Assembly (NCBI GenBank): GCA_051294375.1
Contig: CM119269.1
Location: forward strand, 15,449,918 to 15,513,917
Source of the DNA: Paraspadella gotoi
Lineage: Eukaryota > Chaetognatha
Reading direction: 5' to 3'
DNA: 64,000 bases
The position numbers were made by a program, and so were the translations under genes. Positions 1-13,066 of the stretch are shown here, piece by piece; the stretch's first letter is position 1, and every line of letters begins with the position of its first letter. The notes below the pieces were generated by a model, which worked only from the letters and a program-made list of their open reading frames with translations, was not told the origin of the DNA and ran no database searches.

Positions 1-13
1 TTCTTACTGACCA

Positions 14-539
14 CTACGGGTCGCAAAGTACAAAGACTTCGTCGTCGTCTTCGTCGTTGTATTCGTCGTTATTGTTCAAATCATTTGAGTTCCCAAATAT
101 GTTAAATTAGAATTTATTCATTCCTTCCATCACAGATCGAACAAGGAAATTCCGAGCGACTCACCCTGTGAGGAGGCGTGAGGTGACCTGGAATGGGATT
201 CACTGTATGACATCGTCGGTTGTTGACGACCGTGGGGTTGACTAGATTGAGAGTCGTCACGGTGACTGATGCCGACCGCGCGTTCGTCAATGGACTCGTC
301 GTAAGAACGCCCGCTGAAAGAGGGAGGGAGGGACAGTAAAAATAAATAGGTAAAAGAATGAATAAAAATAAAAGGGATTGCAATAACCAGGAAATATCAC
401 ATATCTTAATTACTAATTATTAATTAGTATATACTTAGTATATACTTAGTATATAATTATTAATTAGTATATACTCACGAATCGTGTAAAACATGTTCCC
501 TTACCTGATATCAGCATAATTTTTTCGGTTGTCGTCAGA
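14..539 (-). CDS. 3' exons of an unidentified protein gene (partial)
   Basis: Two exons fit together in phase on the minus strand. A 35-nt exon (539-505) follows an acceptor ending ctcctctttag and ends at a GTAAGG donor. A 149-nt exon (313-165) follows ctttcag and ends at GTGAGT. Joined they read a hydrophilic stretch rich in Ser, His, Asp and Gln with two tyrosine motifs (NYAD and SYDE). A third exon (48-14) would add a short acidic tail and stop, but its acceptor lacks a pyrimidine tract and is doubtful. Upstream exons were not found. The composition resembles a disordered cytoplasmic tail, but no family is recognised. Confidence 0.35.
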
Positions 540-694
540 CTAAAGAGGAGAAAAAGGCTTAGTTTAAATAACGGCGCGTAGAGTAGAGTGGTTTATTTAA
601 ATAAATATTATGAATATCACTAACGGTATTCGTTAGTCCATACCCGTTGGACAGAAGATTGGGTTGGCGCCATAGAAGATTGGGTTGTCGCCAT

Positions 695-720
695 GCAAGT
701 AGGAATCGAACCTGCGTCAA
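695..720 (-). repeat. tRNA-like T-arm / B-box fragment
   Basis: The minus strand reads GCAGGTTCGATTCCTAC, a good match to the tRNA B box and T arm (one mismatch in the stem). No matching 5' half with D arm and anticodon arm could be folded upstream, so this is a tRNA relic or the head of a tRNA-derived SINE rather than a tRNA gene. Confidence 0.35.
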
Positions 721-1081
721 ATTTAAACAAAAAATAGTCTTATTCTTAATTTCAAATTTTTACAGTATATATGTTGGCTTGTTCATGTACTCGATCAACT
801 TGTTTTTTTTGCATACGTAAATCATAAGACATACATCCTTCAAATTAAATCCAGTATGGCAAAAGCAGAGTTGCCTGTGACGCCCATTGGGAGAGGGCAT
901 CTCATTGTTGGCTTTAGGGGCTACGGACCATCAATGACGCTTCCTATCACTGGCGCGGGTACCTTAGGACGGTCTCGCTTTGCCAACAGAGAAGGAAGTC
1001 ACATGGACTATGAATGGAACCCAACGCCTGAGATGTTGCGTTCCCCCTCTGAGCCAATGGGATCGGCTGAATGACACTGAA

Positions 1082-1122
1082 GGTGAGGCGGTGTGAATAT
1101 ACCGCCACACCAGTCATTTTTT
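1082..1122 (+). terminator. Strong hairpin followed by T6
   Basis: Positions 1082-1092 pair with 1101-1111 (GGTG and GGCGGT arms against ACCGCC and CACC, one A-A mismatch) around an 8-nt loop, and a run of six T follows at 1117-1122. In a eukaryote this resembles the 3' end of a Pol III transcript. The 230 bases before it are GC-richer than their surroundings. The transcript, if any, is not identified. Confidence 0.3.
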
Positions 1123-3371
1123 CTTTATTGTCGTTTTATTCAATTTTATCCTTTTTTGTAGTATAATTTTTAAAACTTATAAAAATATACAGAAAATCCT
1201 CACCTTGATATTCTCCCGAAATGGAGGGCGTCAACATGTCGTTCTCCTCCTAACATTTCATGAAAACTTTTTTACTTTTCTTACGCAAGATTATCAAAAA
1301 CTTGTATAGTCTACAATTTCCCACCTTGTGTTCATTTTCGCAACGTTCCTCCTTAGCTTCATTCACTGATTGATCATTTTTAATTCGAAAAAATATGGAA
1401 CCGATGTTTTCAAAAACGCCTAATTTTTTTTAAATTAAAAAAGAAGCTTTAGGGCTAGTAATAAGCTATGAAAATCTTCATGTTGTAAATAGCAATTTAC
1501 CTGACATATTATAAAGGAAGGGTCCTGTTAAAATCGGTTGATTCCCCGAAGTTGTAATGATGAATAAATTAATTTATACATTGGTAATTTGAGTCAATAA
1601 ATAGTTGATCTTTTGTTTGGATCATTTTCAGAGTGATTCGCTTTCTTCGTAATTTAGAGGTCATTTCGATCAAACCTGGAAAATCAAAAGATAAATATTT
1701 CAGTGAACAAACTCGACCGTTTGGACGAATAATATCAATTACATAATTCATTAATGTTGGTAAATTTTAATGCAATCATGGAAATTCAGTAAATTTGTTG
1801 AGATATATATACATAACAAATTCTAAACAAAACATGACGAATGAGCAAACGATTTTGGAAAGGAAAAGACGCGGAAAACGAAAAATCATAAAACGATGCG
1901 ACAATTTTGTTAACTCAGGAGACCATCAAATTTTATTTCCAAAAAAGCGTCAGAATAAACGAAGTCAATTGTGAGGAACTTCCGATATTCGACTTGGAAT
2001 CTCATAAGTCAACGGAACCCAACTCTCCCGTACATCATCGTCGAATCCAACTTCGCGTCTCGAATCCTAAAATGACGCATGACGCAGACCAGGTCGCGCG
2101 TCCCGTGACGCAGACAGTGACGAAATATCGCGCGCGGCGTCGTTCTCGTGACTCTCGAGTCAAAAAGAGGGAAAAGTGATGACTCGTCGTTAAGACGGAA
2201 CCGACGGAAAATATTCGTTAGGGGGAGCTGGACGACACGGTTAAGCTGAGAGGGAGCAAATAGAGAGTATGAGAGCGCACTGGGCAGGTCACTTGAGAAA
2301 AAAAATCCGGTCAAGGAAGAGCTAGGACGGAACGTCACTTTAATTTGCCCAAGAATAATTTAAGCGAGAAAAGAAAAAAAAAGTATTACTTAAGTAAGTA
2401 TTAAGTAAATGTGAAATTGTTAAATTACAGTAGACTTCGTCGGTGTCAATGGTTCACCTTTGCAGTTGGTATCTATGACTTATTGCAATTTTTTACAAAA
2501 AGTTATTGATGGTGGTTAAATTTCGCCGAATCTTCTGTCTCTCTCTCTTTCTCCCTCTCCCATTTTGTCCCTTTCTTTCAGTCTCTCTCTCTTTCATTCT
2601 TTCTCTGATTAGGTCTCCCTCTCCCTTTTTCCTTTCCCCTTTGTCATGGCTTTCATCCTCTACGGATTGTCGTAAATTAGAGCCGCCGTCGTTTCATGTT
2701 GGGGAGTTTTCAGGGGAGATAATTCAGGGCTTTTTTAGTAATGCCATAGTAAACATTACTTAAAGTTAATCCGAAAAGAATTACAGAAACCAAAACGTAA
2801 TCGTCAATAGATGTCTTTTCCCGCCATTAAATTATCATCTCGACTTTCTCAAAAAAAAAGGAATAAAAAGAGCGCATTTTCAATTTGGTTAAAATTCGTT
2901 ATGATTTCTCGATGGTTTTATAGTTTGTCGATCGACCGAAAGAAATACGGGACTCCTTTCGGCTCGCGACGTCGGCGGAAGGAAGAGACGAACGTAACTC
3001 GAGTCATCAGCGGAAACGAACTTTGATGACGATAATAAAAAAAAAAAAAAGAAAGAAAGAGAAAGATTTTGCTCGAAATTTGCATGAAAACAAATATGCA
3101 TGATCTCGAGAAAAAAAAATGGGAGGACAGTCATGACAATTTTTTTCCCCCCCGCTTTTTTTTTTTTTTTTTGGCCGCAAAAACCGCAAGAAACTAAAGC
3201 ACGAAGATATATACGCGTCGAAGATTTAACCGGAGGGAAGGAGAGATATTTATTCCTTTTAGATCCTAGATTGGTTATTTTTTTTATTTTCATAAAAGTC
3301 ACGAATGGCCGTGGAAGAAATTCTAGAACGACGCGATATCAAATCCACGACGTAATAACGTCGTATCGAAA

Positions 3372-3379
3372 TGACGTCA
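3372..3379. promoter_or_regulatory. CRE-like palindrome TGACGTCA
   Basis: A perfect 8-bp CREB/ATF-type palindrome is followed within 20 bases by further TGACG half-sites (gatgacggtgacgtt). No start codon of a supported gene is nearby, so any enhancer role is conjecture. Confidence 0.25.
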
Positions 3380-6300
3380 TCCGATGACGGTGACGTTGGC
3401 AACGTTCGAGGTCGGAACTTGGCGCGTGCTCGACCACGTCTCTCTCTCTCTCTCTCACCACGTGATTTCTTATTTCGAATTAATCGCGCGCCGATGGAGA
3501 GGCGTGGGCGTGAAGCGGTTGCGTCGTTTCTGATTGGCAGTTTTCGAGGGACCCGATTGCGGTTCAAGAATTTTTCATTTTCTTTCTTTTTTTTTCACGT
3601 TAACATTTAATTGATTTTTGTGGCTTTTTTTTTTTTTTACTAAAAGTTACTAAAGTTCATGTATTTTTTTCGATCTTTAATTCAAATTAAAAATGAGAAA
3701 AAAGAACTCGAGGTCGTCGCTTTTAAAAAAGTTCAACGACCATCGATGGCATCCGGCAATACAGGATCCTTAATTCTCGACCCGACCCCCCCCCCAAAAA
3801 AAAAGAGCAATCAAGAGCGGGGAATCGTTTTGTTCAATTCGTACTAGAGGTCGCAGAGTGGGACGATAATTTTCTCTAAAATAGACACAAAGTTGTATTT
3901 AATTGATAAAAAAATTAAAAGGTTTGTTAACTTTTAATTATTATTAATTTTCTACGGACGCAGATGTCAGGAGCTAATTATAAATTTATTTTCCTAACAT
4001 ACTTTTGATTACTTTTATCTTCAAAGCTCCGTCGATCCGGCCGCATCGATCCCACTATCCCCGAGAGAGCGAGAGACAAATAATTTTATTTTCGAAAGAA
4101 AAAAATTGCTGACATCAGCATAAAAAAATAAGCCATATACTTTCCATAATGAATTTAGAAAATCCATATAAAAGGAAATACAAGTTTTTTTAATTTTTTT
4201 TAAACAATTACCAAAAAAAAGAAAGAAAAAAATTACAAAATCAAGAGCTTGGTCCTAAGCTTAAAAAGAAAGTTGAAAGAAGAAATATGGGAAAAAAAAC
4301 AAAGTCAGACTCTCATCTTCCGACACGCTCCCCTCCCCCTCTTATCTCTCTCTCGGCCGCAACAAGCATTTTTTCCTCTCATCCCCGAATTGTTAATCAC
4401 CAGTTTTAATTCGCCGACCCGTCGATGTATCGAAGGTAAAAAAATCCATGTTTCTCGCTTCCGACCGACGCGAAAAAAAAGAAACAAAAAGACATCGACA
4501 GGAATTCGTGGGCGTGGCCCGGGAGATTTGAGGGGTCGACGCGAGGGATCGAAAGGTTCGTCGACCGCCGATGAAGAGTCAAAAGCGTCGCCGACGACTC
4601 GTTCGTTACGAACTCGACAAAAAAAAAAAGAAAAAAAAAGAGAGATGGACCGACCGGTCCGAGGAACGATTAAATCCGATCTCAAATGCTCTTTGCCCCC
4701 CCCTCTATACCACCGATATATATCCTCCTTACAGCAGAGAGAGATCTCCTCATTCAGCGACGCGGAAGAAAAATGGTTGTCGAACTTTGCGATCCGTTGC
4801 CCAGTGACGCGCGCGTTTGGTTGACGTCAAAGCACGGTTCGCTCCCGCCCCCCGCATCCACCGAATCGATCCCACATTTTTTTTCGTAAAGCGGACGAAA
4901 ATTTCAGAGGCGGACCGCGAAAGGAGTAGGGTCTCGAAAAACTATGGTCGTGTCGTTACATATTAAAGGGGAGAAAAAAAATATGCCCATTTTTGTTTTA
5001 GTTAAATTTAAATCCAAGATTATTAAATATATTTTTCTCTATTTCAATAAGTAATGAAGACGTTAAACTTAAATTTAATTTAAGTGAGAATATCTGTATA
5101 AGTCAACCTTAGAATGTCCTCAAAATATAAAAAATACATTTATAATGATAAAACAATTTCGTTCTTCGAATAGAAAACAGCTAAGATATGTCACTTCAGA
5201 GGTCCAACCGATTTCTCCGAAGTCCCGAAATGGTGTTTTCAAATCGCATTCGATAATCTTACGAATATCAATATTTGTTCTTAGGTATATGATTAAAATC
5301 TATAAATCAGTCGTCGATGAAAAAAAAAAAAGAAAAAAAAAGAAACGACAATAAATTAATGTTAGTTGTTAAAGATTTATTTTTCATTTTCATTTTGCGG
5401 TCGAATGATGTCGATGATCGAAGATCGCAAACGAGCGTCATCTTTTCCAATTAAAAACATGAGCAATTTAAACATCGTGATCGTGGTGAGCATGATCGTT
5501 TGGGGGAAATGAAGGGGATCGATCCCGCGCCGGAAGTAAGTCGGGAGATTTGCGAGCGAAGAACCGAAGCCGACGAAATTTTATAAAAAAAGTCGGGAAG
5601 GGAAAAATGCTCTCTGCTTCGAAATGTACAGTAAGATTCGTTCGAAACGAGAAAAAAAAATATTCGAGCGAAACTCAAGTTTGCAACGAATGTACGATAT
5701 TGTCGATATCAATACTTAAGTTTAAGATCAATATAAAGAGAGGCCATCCGCCCCCTTAAAAAATATATAGAATTAAAAGTAAAAAAAAAGAAAAAAAAGG
5801 TTCGAATATATGCAAATATTGTTAAAGGCGGTTCAAACGAAAAGGGGAAAAAAATGTTTATAGGTCGTAAAGCATCCTCGCTCCCAGTGCAAAGCAAGAG
5901 CAGCGAGACATTACGATGGGGCAACGTCCTTTTCAGAGGGAAGAAGAAAAAGTTCCGATCCCGGTCATTGCCATCGCGCAATACTAGAGTCGCGTGGAAA
6001 ATCTCCCGCCTCTATCTTGATGTCCTCCTTCCCCCTTTCACCAAATGCCCCATCTCCGCCCCCCCCCCGAAATCGAATTCCTCCGTCGCAATTTTTAAGC
6101 GTCAGCCACCGAATGGCACCTCGACATTCAGGAATAAAAAAAAAACAACTCGAAGGGGAGAAAAAGAAAGGTGAGGGTGAGTGTCGATGGGTCGGAGATT
6201 AAAACCAGACGGGGGGATAAAAAAAGGTACCCGCGGACAGTAAAACGAAGGACACCCATCATAACTAGTATGAATCGAGAGATTAATTCCTTAAACTGCG

Positions 6301-7876
6301 TCGACGGTCCTTCGTAACGCGGTCGCGCGCGGTCCCGTGGCCACCGATGCCCGACGAGGCGTCCGACCGAGCGACGCAATTAAATCCAAAGACGTTAAAA
6401 ACGGAATCGAAAATGCGTGGGTGGCTCTCGATTCAAAGGCGGGAGAAAACTGGGAAGGGCACACCCAACGAGTAGTGGGAGGAGAGGCATGCTGACTCGA
6501 TCTTTCTCTCTCTCTCTAACATCTTACCTGATTCTCGTTATTGATCAATAACCCCGCGGAGGGGTATCGAGCCTGGAACCCGCCGAGACTCCGTAGTAGG
6601 CTTGGTATCACGTGGGCGATTATTCCTTCGAAATTCCGTCGAAAATATTTTCAGAAAAACGAAATGAAATCGAAAAGGAGGAATTCACATGACCGTATCT
6701 TCGAAAAACTCGTGTATGTGTGAGTGCTTGTGTGTGTAAACAATATATCGTAAGAAGGACGATGGTGGGAAGTAGCTCTCTTCCTGAATGAATTATGCAG
6801 ATGAGGTTGAGGATTCGACTCATCTTGTTGATAGCAACGTCTTTCGTCCAACGGGAAGAGCCAATGAGGCGGCTTTGAGCGAGAGGAGCGATCGCTATTG
6901 GCCAATCGACGGGCGTTAGCGACAGACTATGAACTTTAAACACGCCAATGCGAAGATAGTGTGGCTCGATTCGCATAAAATTTGTCCTATATGAGAAAAA
7001 ATCGAGGGATAGTTTTTCTCCCTTGCTGGTCTCCACGGACAAAAGGGAAACTTACCTTGGCTTAATTCATAACTAACAGCGCCGCCATACAGCTCAAAGG
7101 TCATTTTTCTATTGATATATTTGACAGATATATGCAAATATAGGATTGGAACGTTTTCAAGGTGAGACAGAAAATAACAAATTTAAAGAGATGAAAAATT
7201 TTAAACTTTTTTAAAATCATAAAGTTGAAGATGTCGTACAAATGGAATTCGTTTTCTATTTCGTGGTCAGCGGCCAGTGGTAACTGCCAAATCAAGGTTT
7301 CTTCTCTTCTCTTTTCCCGCGGCCCCCTTAAAATCAAAACAATCACTACAAACACATCGCACAAAAATTACACCAACGTGAAAGTAAAGGGAACTTACAT
7401 TATCTATTGCAGTACATATATTATTTTTTCTTGTTAAGTTTAAAATAATTTTTCAACTAAAACACAATCAAGAGTATCCTTATTTATTATATTATGATTT
7501 ATATTAAATTTAATCCAATTTAGTGTAATATAGTAAAACAAGTAATCTTGCTATTTTTAATATATATAAATTCCTGCATACTTAATGAAAATTTCATAAA
7601 AAAATAACAGAGGGGACAAAAGAGTATAAAAAATTGCAAAAAAAAAAAAAAAATCAAATTATACTATAATAAAAACGATGACACGACAGATACTCTTTAG
7701 TTATCCACAGATATGTACTTAACAATACAACACCAACTAAAAGTAAAATCAAATCCATAGTTCATTTATCCCCACGCCGTTTCTGTTCAATTGACCGTCG
7801 TTGCTTTTTTATCAATACATAATTGTGTTGTCTTGAGGAAAATACTAGTAGTACAGCATTGTATGTACTCCGATCA

Positions 7877-9613
7877 TTACGCACTCGGATCTACGGATCC
7901 GTAAGAGGCTAAGGACGCTTTCTCGCTGATAGCAGAGTCTTCAACATACGCATTTTCTAGACTTTCCTTCCGGTATTCGGCGACGAGCTGCGCTAATTGT
8001 CGAGGTTTGGTAAGATTGAGTCCGTGCGGCGCCCCGGGGAGGATATCCACGCGTGCTGAGGACAGCAAAGAAGACGCGTGATTTGCGCCTGAAATGGTGT
8101 GTATACACTATTCTATAGATCAATATGTTCTAGTTAAATTTACAGAATATTAAGTTAAAAAAGATCATTGTGACAAACAGCTCGTTTCCTTTATCGAAAA
8201 TGAGTTTAAATTTAAAAAGAGCAAAAAATTTCGAGGGAAATAATCATTGAACCCAAGGGTGTCAGAAGATAATTTTATTAAATTCACCTGAAACATCAAT
8301 AATCAAATCTTCATCGCCCCAAATTATTTGGATTTTAAAGTCGAGCTCAGAAAGCTTTTTTATAATATCATCACTTCGAGAAGAATCTATGAGAAAAGCG
8401 CCGAAAACGCGACGAAGCCATTCCGTCTTATCCCGTCGAAGATGTAACAGACCTGAAAGATAAGAAATACATTTTTTCTGATTTTTTTAAAAGTTATCTT
8501 ACAAATCGGCAAACCTTTCATAAGGGGTCGTTTTTTTTTTAAACTCGTTTCGCTCTCGCCGGTGACTCTAGAAACCATAGTAGTTACCCCATCGACCGTT
8601 TCGGGAATGAGCCACTCCTCTCCTTGGCCGGCGCGAAACGCTTCCCAAAATGGACTGTACTTTGGGGTTTCCATGCCAGGACAGACCAGCGTAAGCAGTC
8701 TGACACGGTCCTCCGTGCCGTAACGAGCGGAGTAATCGGCGGCAACGGAGCCACCCAAAGAGTGACCGATGACGTGCAAGCCGGAAGGCAGGGCGTCGAG
8801 CCCGGCGGCGACCACAAAGGCGTGCACGTGGTCAGCGAAACCCGAGAGGGACGGGTCTTCGCCAGTCATCGGGCAGAGACCGTGGCCGGGAAAGTCGAGC
8901 GCCAAGGCGTGAACCGAGGAGGGAAGGAAACGAACGAAATCCGCCCACGTGTCGAGGGATTCCGCGAAACCGTGGAGGATGAGCAAGGTAGGGCTGATAA
9001 AGTTATGAGGGGAAAACTAAGAAAACTGAGCTGAGGTAATTAAAGGTCACGACTTACAATAATTTTCTTTTAAATTAAAAGGTATTTTGTTTAAAAAATA
9101 CATGGTTGTCTTTTGTTTACAAATATACGTACTAACTACGGGCATCGCGAATTTCTTTTTAAAAAAATTATTAACAAACAAACATGAGGCGGATTAAATA
9201 CTTATACTATAAATTATACTTTGCAAAATATTTCAGATTTTTTTTGCCAATTTGCGCTCTAATCTTTAATAAAAATTTTTACTATACGTACTATTTTTTA
9301 GTATATTAAATCTCTTAGTCTCTAGTCTTACTTGGCATTATCATTTGAAACATTTCCTTTTTCGGCGTAGGAAAACTTGGAGATGGTTTTTCGTTTAAAT
9401 TTGGCAATACGGAGCTGAGCACTAAAATCATTAAGAAATAAAAACAAACATTTTCATTTACGTATTACAGGGAGTAGAAAAAAAAACTTACCCTATTAAG
9501 AATGTAATAAATTTGTCAGGTGCGACAAAATATAAAATCAAAAAAGATAACAACGCTAATGTGAGGAAAAGTACAACGATTCCGACGCAAACGCCGATCA
9601 CTATGAGGCTCAT
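7877..9613 (-). CDS. ABHD6: ABHD6-like monoacylglycerol lipase
   Basis: Five exons (9613-9492, 9421-9332, 8993-8515, 8452-8288, 8088-7877) encode 355 aa. ABHD6 is an integral-membrane serine hydrolase that cleaves monoacylglycerols such as 2-arachidonoylglycerol. Residues 3-30 form an N-terminal membrane anchor. The alpha/beta-hydrolase fold follows, with the oxyanion HGF at 78-80, nucleophile elbow GHSLGG (Ser149), acid Asp279 in WGDED, and catalytic His307. This triad is offset by one from the human enzyme (337 aa). The second exon seems to end in a stop unless the GTAAGA donor at 9331 is used; that splice restores frame into PTLLILHGF. The start was chosen because it opens the anchor just after a possible acceptor at 9632. 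It is the last gene of the minus-strand array. Confidence 0.9.
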
Positions 9614-9632
9614 CTTGGATTTGAGGTCGAAA

Positions 9633-10744
9633 CTGTCAAAATAGGAATTTCTCTTGGTACGAGTCGAAAAACGGGTTTCTTGCGACTCGTGTCGCGTCAG
9701 ACTCGATACGAGGGTTGAATTAAAAAGCAATAAAGTCGGATAGAATGAGGGTAGCTTAAAACAGTTCTAATTCAAAACAAAATAACAAAATATTGTATAC
9801 CATGTTAGTTTTGGAAGTAATAACAAAAACTTATGTAACCAATATACTAAGAAATAAGAATTAAGAAAAGAACATCGCTCGAGGAAAGCAAAAGCCTGAA
9901 AACACGATCAAGATTCTTGACAAGAATTGGCGCCCCGATATTCAAACTAGTCTATATGAACGTGTCAAATTTTATAAATTCAAAATGTGATAGTAGGTAG
10001 ACTTCAGTGATTAAGTGGAAAATTGAAATAACCTCAAGAGTGTAACTTTGAAATAACAAACAAGATATGTTAAGCAATAAAGGGCAGTGAAAAAAGAAAA
10101 ACAAATTCGAAGGACGGTGCGATGTCATGACAGTGGCTTGAGACTAAGTCGACGAAGAAACCGACAAAATGTTAAATAAATTTCAAATTGTAATTTACAT
10201 AAATTAAAACCAGTTTTCGAAAAATTAAACGAAGAAACAAATGAATTTAAAAAAAAACGACTATGTTGAAGATTTTACGAAATAAATGTTTCGACTATTA
10301 CACTACTAATGTACTACTAATGTACTTCACTGAATTAGCTTTACGACCGTTAATTCTATTACTTTTCATATTTATTTACTATTGTGGCCAGAACTCTATA
10401 TAAAATATTTCTTATAAATGTATTACCCAATCGTGTAAATTCAGCAGTCTTTCCCCTCCATTTTATTTAGTAAATAGTACAATTTACCGTTATTAATTCC
10501 ACACAGAATTGTCATATCTTTGGGTAAACCAAAATAATCATTCTTGAAAAAAATTGGTCCAACTATTACGGCGGAAACAAAAGATGACGCCTAAGCTGAT
10601 AAGCCTATTCTACTTATCTCCTACAACTGACGAGTGACTGCCAATAACGAGCATAAATAAATAAACAAAACCAGATTATTACAAACAATTCTAGTTAAAA
10701 ATAAAAATCGCAACAACAAGACGTACTAATTATAAGAGAATCAA
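9633..10744. other. Intergenic between DRG2 and ABHD6
   Basis: AT-rich sequence of 1.1 kb without a credible open frame. It is the widest gap in the minus-strand array, so it may carry a 3' UTR of DRG2 and possibly a separate promoter for ABHD6. No specific promoter element is evident. Confidence 0.4.
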
Positions 10745-12744
10745 CTATTTCTTGACGATTTGTACGACGTCTTCGTCCTCGCAAGCGTGTGCGAGACCCA
10801 CCCGCTGGGGGGAATATTTAGCAGACGTTCCCCAAACGAGGGCGTACTTGAATTGATCCACGAGCGTCCGATGAATCGAGTGACACACGTGCTCGATTGT
10901 CGATCCGTTTCTCATGATTAGGCCGTCCTTATAAAGGAAACGGGAAAAGTCATCATCCTTATAACGCGAAAATCACAAAGGCAAAAAAAAAAAAAAAAAA
11001 AAAATCCTCAAATGGGAACGTCTCACTTCAAAATCTGGGCGACATCCTCGTTTCTTGGTGTAGACCCGGACCAAAGCGAGAGAATCCCATATTCTTTCCA
11101 ACAAATAATCCAGATTTAATTTCATGTTCATCGACACGACGACGCTGCTCGGTTGGTGCGCTATTCTATCCACCTAAAATTTTTAAATTACATGTACTAA
11201 CATCTCATTTAAATATCATAATCGAAAATACCTCTTCGATTGAAATTTGGTCGATTTTGTTATAAACATAGAGACAAGGCACGTAGACGCAGTTTCCCAC
11301 AACAACGTCGATAAAGTCTTGAGCGGAGGCGTCCTCTCGAAACAGGACCTCTGCGTTGAAAATTTTGTATTCGTGGAGAATCAACTGGATCATTCTTTCG
11401 TTCACCTAAAGGATAATTTGTATGGTGCATTTATTATCGCGATGTTTACCGCTGACTGTTACCTTTTTTTTTCAAATAAAATATGCATAATTTATAAGAA
11501 TTAAGCAGAGGCAGCAGATAGAATTGAGATGTTAATAGAAACAGAATTATACAAACATTTTTGACCTTTCATTAAAATAAATCCAAAAAGGAATTATATG
11601 TAATTGGTTTACCTTTCATGTCATTAAAAGCAGTTTTTTGACATTTGACTTCTATCTTACCACAAGAAACAAACCTTATCACAAATTATAATTAAAATAA
11701 TTAATTGATATCTCCTTTGTCATCACAGTGTCATCATCTCCGTCTTTGCTTAATAAACGATAATTTGTCTTCACTTATTAATTGCTCTCGTTAATTGATT
11801 AAACGCCAACGATAGAAACTCATCTAACATAACATAAGTAAACAAATACCAGGAAATACCTGCGTCAACTGACACATGGAGGTAAAACCGACGCCTCCGG
11901 TTTTTTTCTGCTTGAAGTAGATATTGGGTTTCTTTTTATTAAGTCTGATTCCGACGCTTTCGAGTTCGTTTTCAATGATGGTCCGGTGAATGTGGGGCTT
12001 CGTCGCGTCCAGCATGATTATCACCAAGTCCGCTGTCCGAGCCACGGCGATGACTTGTCGACCTCGACCTTTTCCCTAATCAATTTTAATAGGACCCGTG
12101 AATATTACATATTTACAATCTAACAAAGATTTACAGTTTATAAGCTACTTCAGAATAATTTTACATGGATTTCAAATGTGAGTGTGTTACGGTTAAATGA
12201 AAAGATTTGTTATTGTCTTTTCATTTCACTCCGTTTTGAAATCCGTGGAGGTTTACATTTTTAAGCTTTTACCTGAGCAGCACCTTCGATGATTCCTGGC
12301 AAATCAAGAAGTTGAATGTTGGCGCCTTTGTACTCGATAACACCCGGGATGCATGTGAGGGTGGTGAATTCGTACGAAGCTTGTTCGCTCTCCGTCTTGG
12401 TAATTGTGCTAAGCATCGTGGACTTGCCGACCGATGGAAATCCGATCAAAGCAACCCTGATGCCGTGAAAGAGGGAAGAGGGAATTAAAAAAAATATGAC
12501 TCAGCAAAGGTCGGGAGTAGCTTTCTTCTCCGATCTTTAATTTCCGATCTCACCTGGCGTCTCCAGACTTCATGACGTCGAACCCTTCGCCCTTCTCGCC
12601 TTTCTTTCCAGAGGGTTCCATCATTTGCGCTCTGTATTTGGCCAGTTTGGCCTTCAACACTCCCAAGTGATACTCGGTGGCTTTGTTTTTTTGAGTCCGG
12701 GCGATCTCCGCCTGGATCTCGCTTATTTTCTCGAGTATTCCCAT
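10745..12744 (-). CDS. DRG2: Developmentally regulated GTP-binding protein 2
   Basis: Six exons (12744-12554, 12456-12273, 12075-11860, 11405-11232, 11173-11027, 10927-10745) give 364 aa, the same length as human DRG2. DRG2 is a cytosolic translation-factor-class GTPase of the OBG/HflX superfamily, stabilised by DFRP2 and linked to ribosome function. The N-terminus [10 protein letters not shown] is the DRG2 form rather than DRG1. Visible motifs are the P-loop GFPSVGKST (69-77), DLPG (115-118), NKID (246-249) and the C-terminal TGS domain ending VQIVKK. All splice phases agree. Intron 5 contains a long A run. A pyrimidine-rich acceptor at 12,861 gives a 117-nt leader. DERA lies 322 nt upstream on the same strand. 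Confidence 0.96.
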
Positions 12745-12861
12745 TGTGGAGGCGGAAAAGTTACAGGGAGGGACGGAAGGAGTTCGGAGGCGGAGGCGGG
12801 GGAGACGCCGTTTCGCACTCCTACAAAGTACCGTCCGATAGGGAATGTAGTTTTAACTGTT

Positions 12862-12878
12862 CTGTAAAAAAGACCCGT
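12862..12878 (-). promoter_or_regulatory. Candidate trans-splice acceptor for DRG2
   Basis: On the minus strand, cgggtcttttttacag ends 117 nt before the DRG2 ATG and lies between the DERA stop and DRG2. It has a good pyrimidine tract and AG, with no upstream exon evident, as expected for a spliced-leader addition site. Confidence 0.45.
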
Positions 12879-13066
12879 GTATAATTAAAAACTGTGTGAG
12901 CAGTAAACAGTAGTAAAATTAAACAAATCATCGATTAGCACGAGGGGTAACGAAATTAACCACAGTATGACTTTAAACCCAGATTGCGACATAGAAAAGC
13001 ACATGCAACGCTCTACAAAAGGCTTAAGAGTTAATTCGAAACAAATCGCCAAAAAAGTCACTGCAA

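Larger units (their letters stand above)
542..7876. other. Long non-coding stretch, no convincing gene
   Basis: The sequence is AT-rich with many A or T homopolymers and purine-rich or pyrimidine-rich patches. Open frames here (for example 2009-2338, 4249-4824, 6620-7042) have low-complexity or unnatural composition and resemble no family I know. Points of note are a hairpin near 1,090, a perfect CRE palindrome near 3,375, and GC-richer blocks with CCAAT boxes near 6,850-6,910. A short frame at 7104-7055 on the minus strand starts with ATG and ends at a GTAAGT donor, so it could be a first exon, but no partner exon was found. Confidence 0.5.

Noticed and set aside
1907-2338. Overlapping open frames on both strands near 2 kb
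   Set aside because: Both strands are open through the same block, composition is unlike the confirmed genes, and no domain or splice context is seen.
4249-4889. A 191-codon open frame with Lys/Arg/Ser-rich product
   Set aside because: Low-complexity sequence dominated by A runs; overlapping open frames on other strands and no homology to any family.
9328-9613. A separate 71-aa single-pass membrane protein gene
   Set aside because: It reads to a stop only if the GTAAGA donor at 9,331 is ignored. Using that donor joins it in phase to the hydrolase exon and reproduces the N-terminal anchor of ABHD6.
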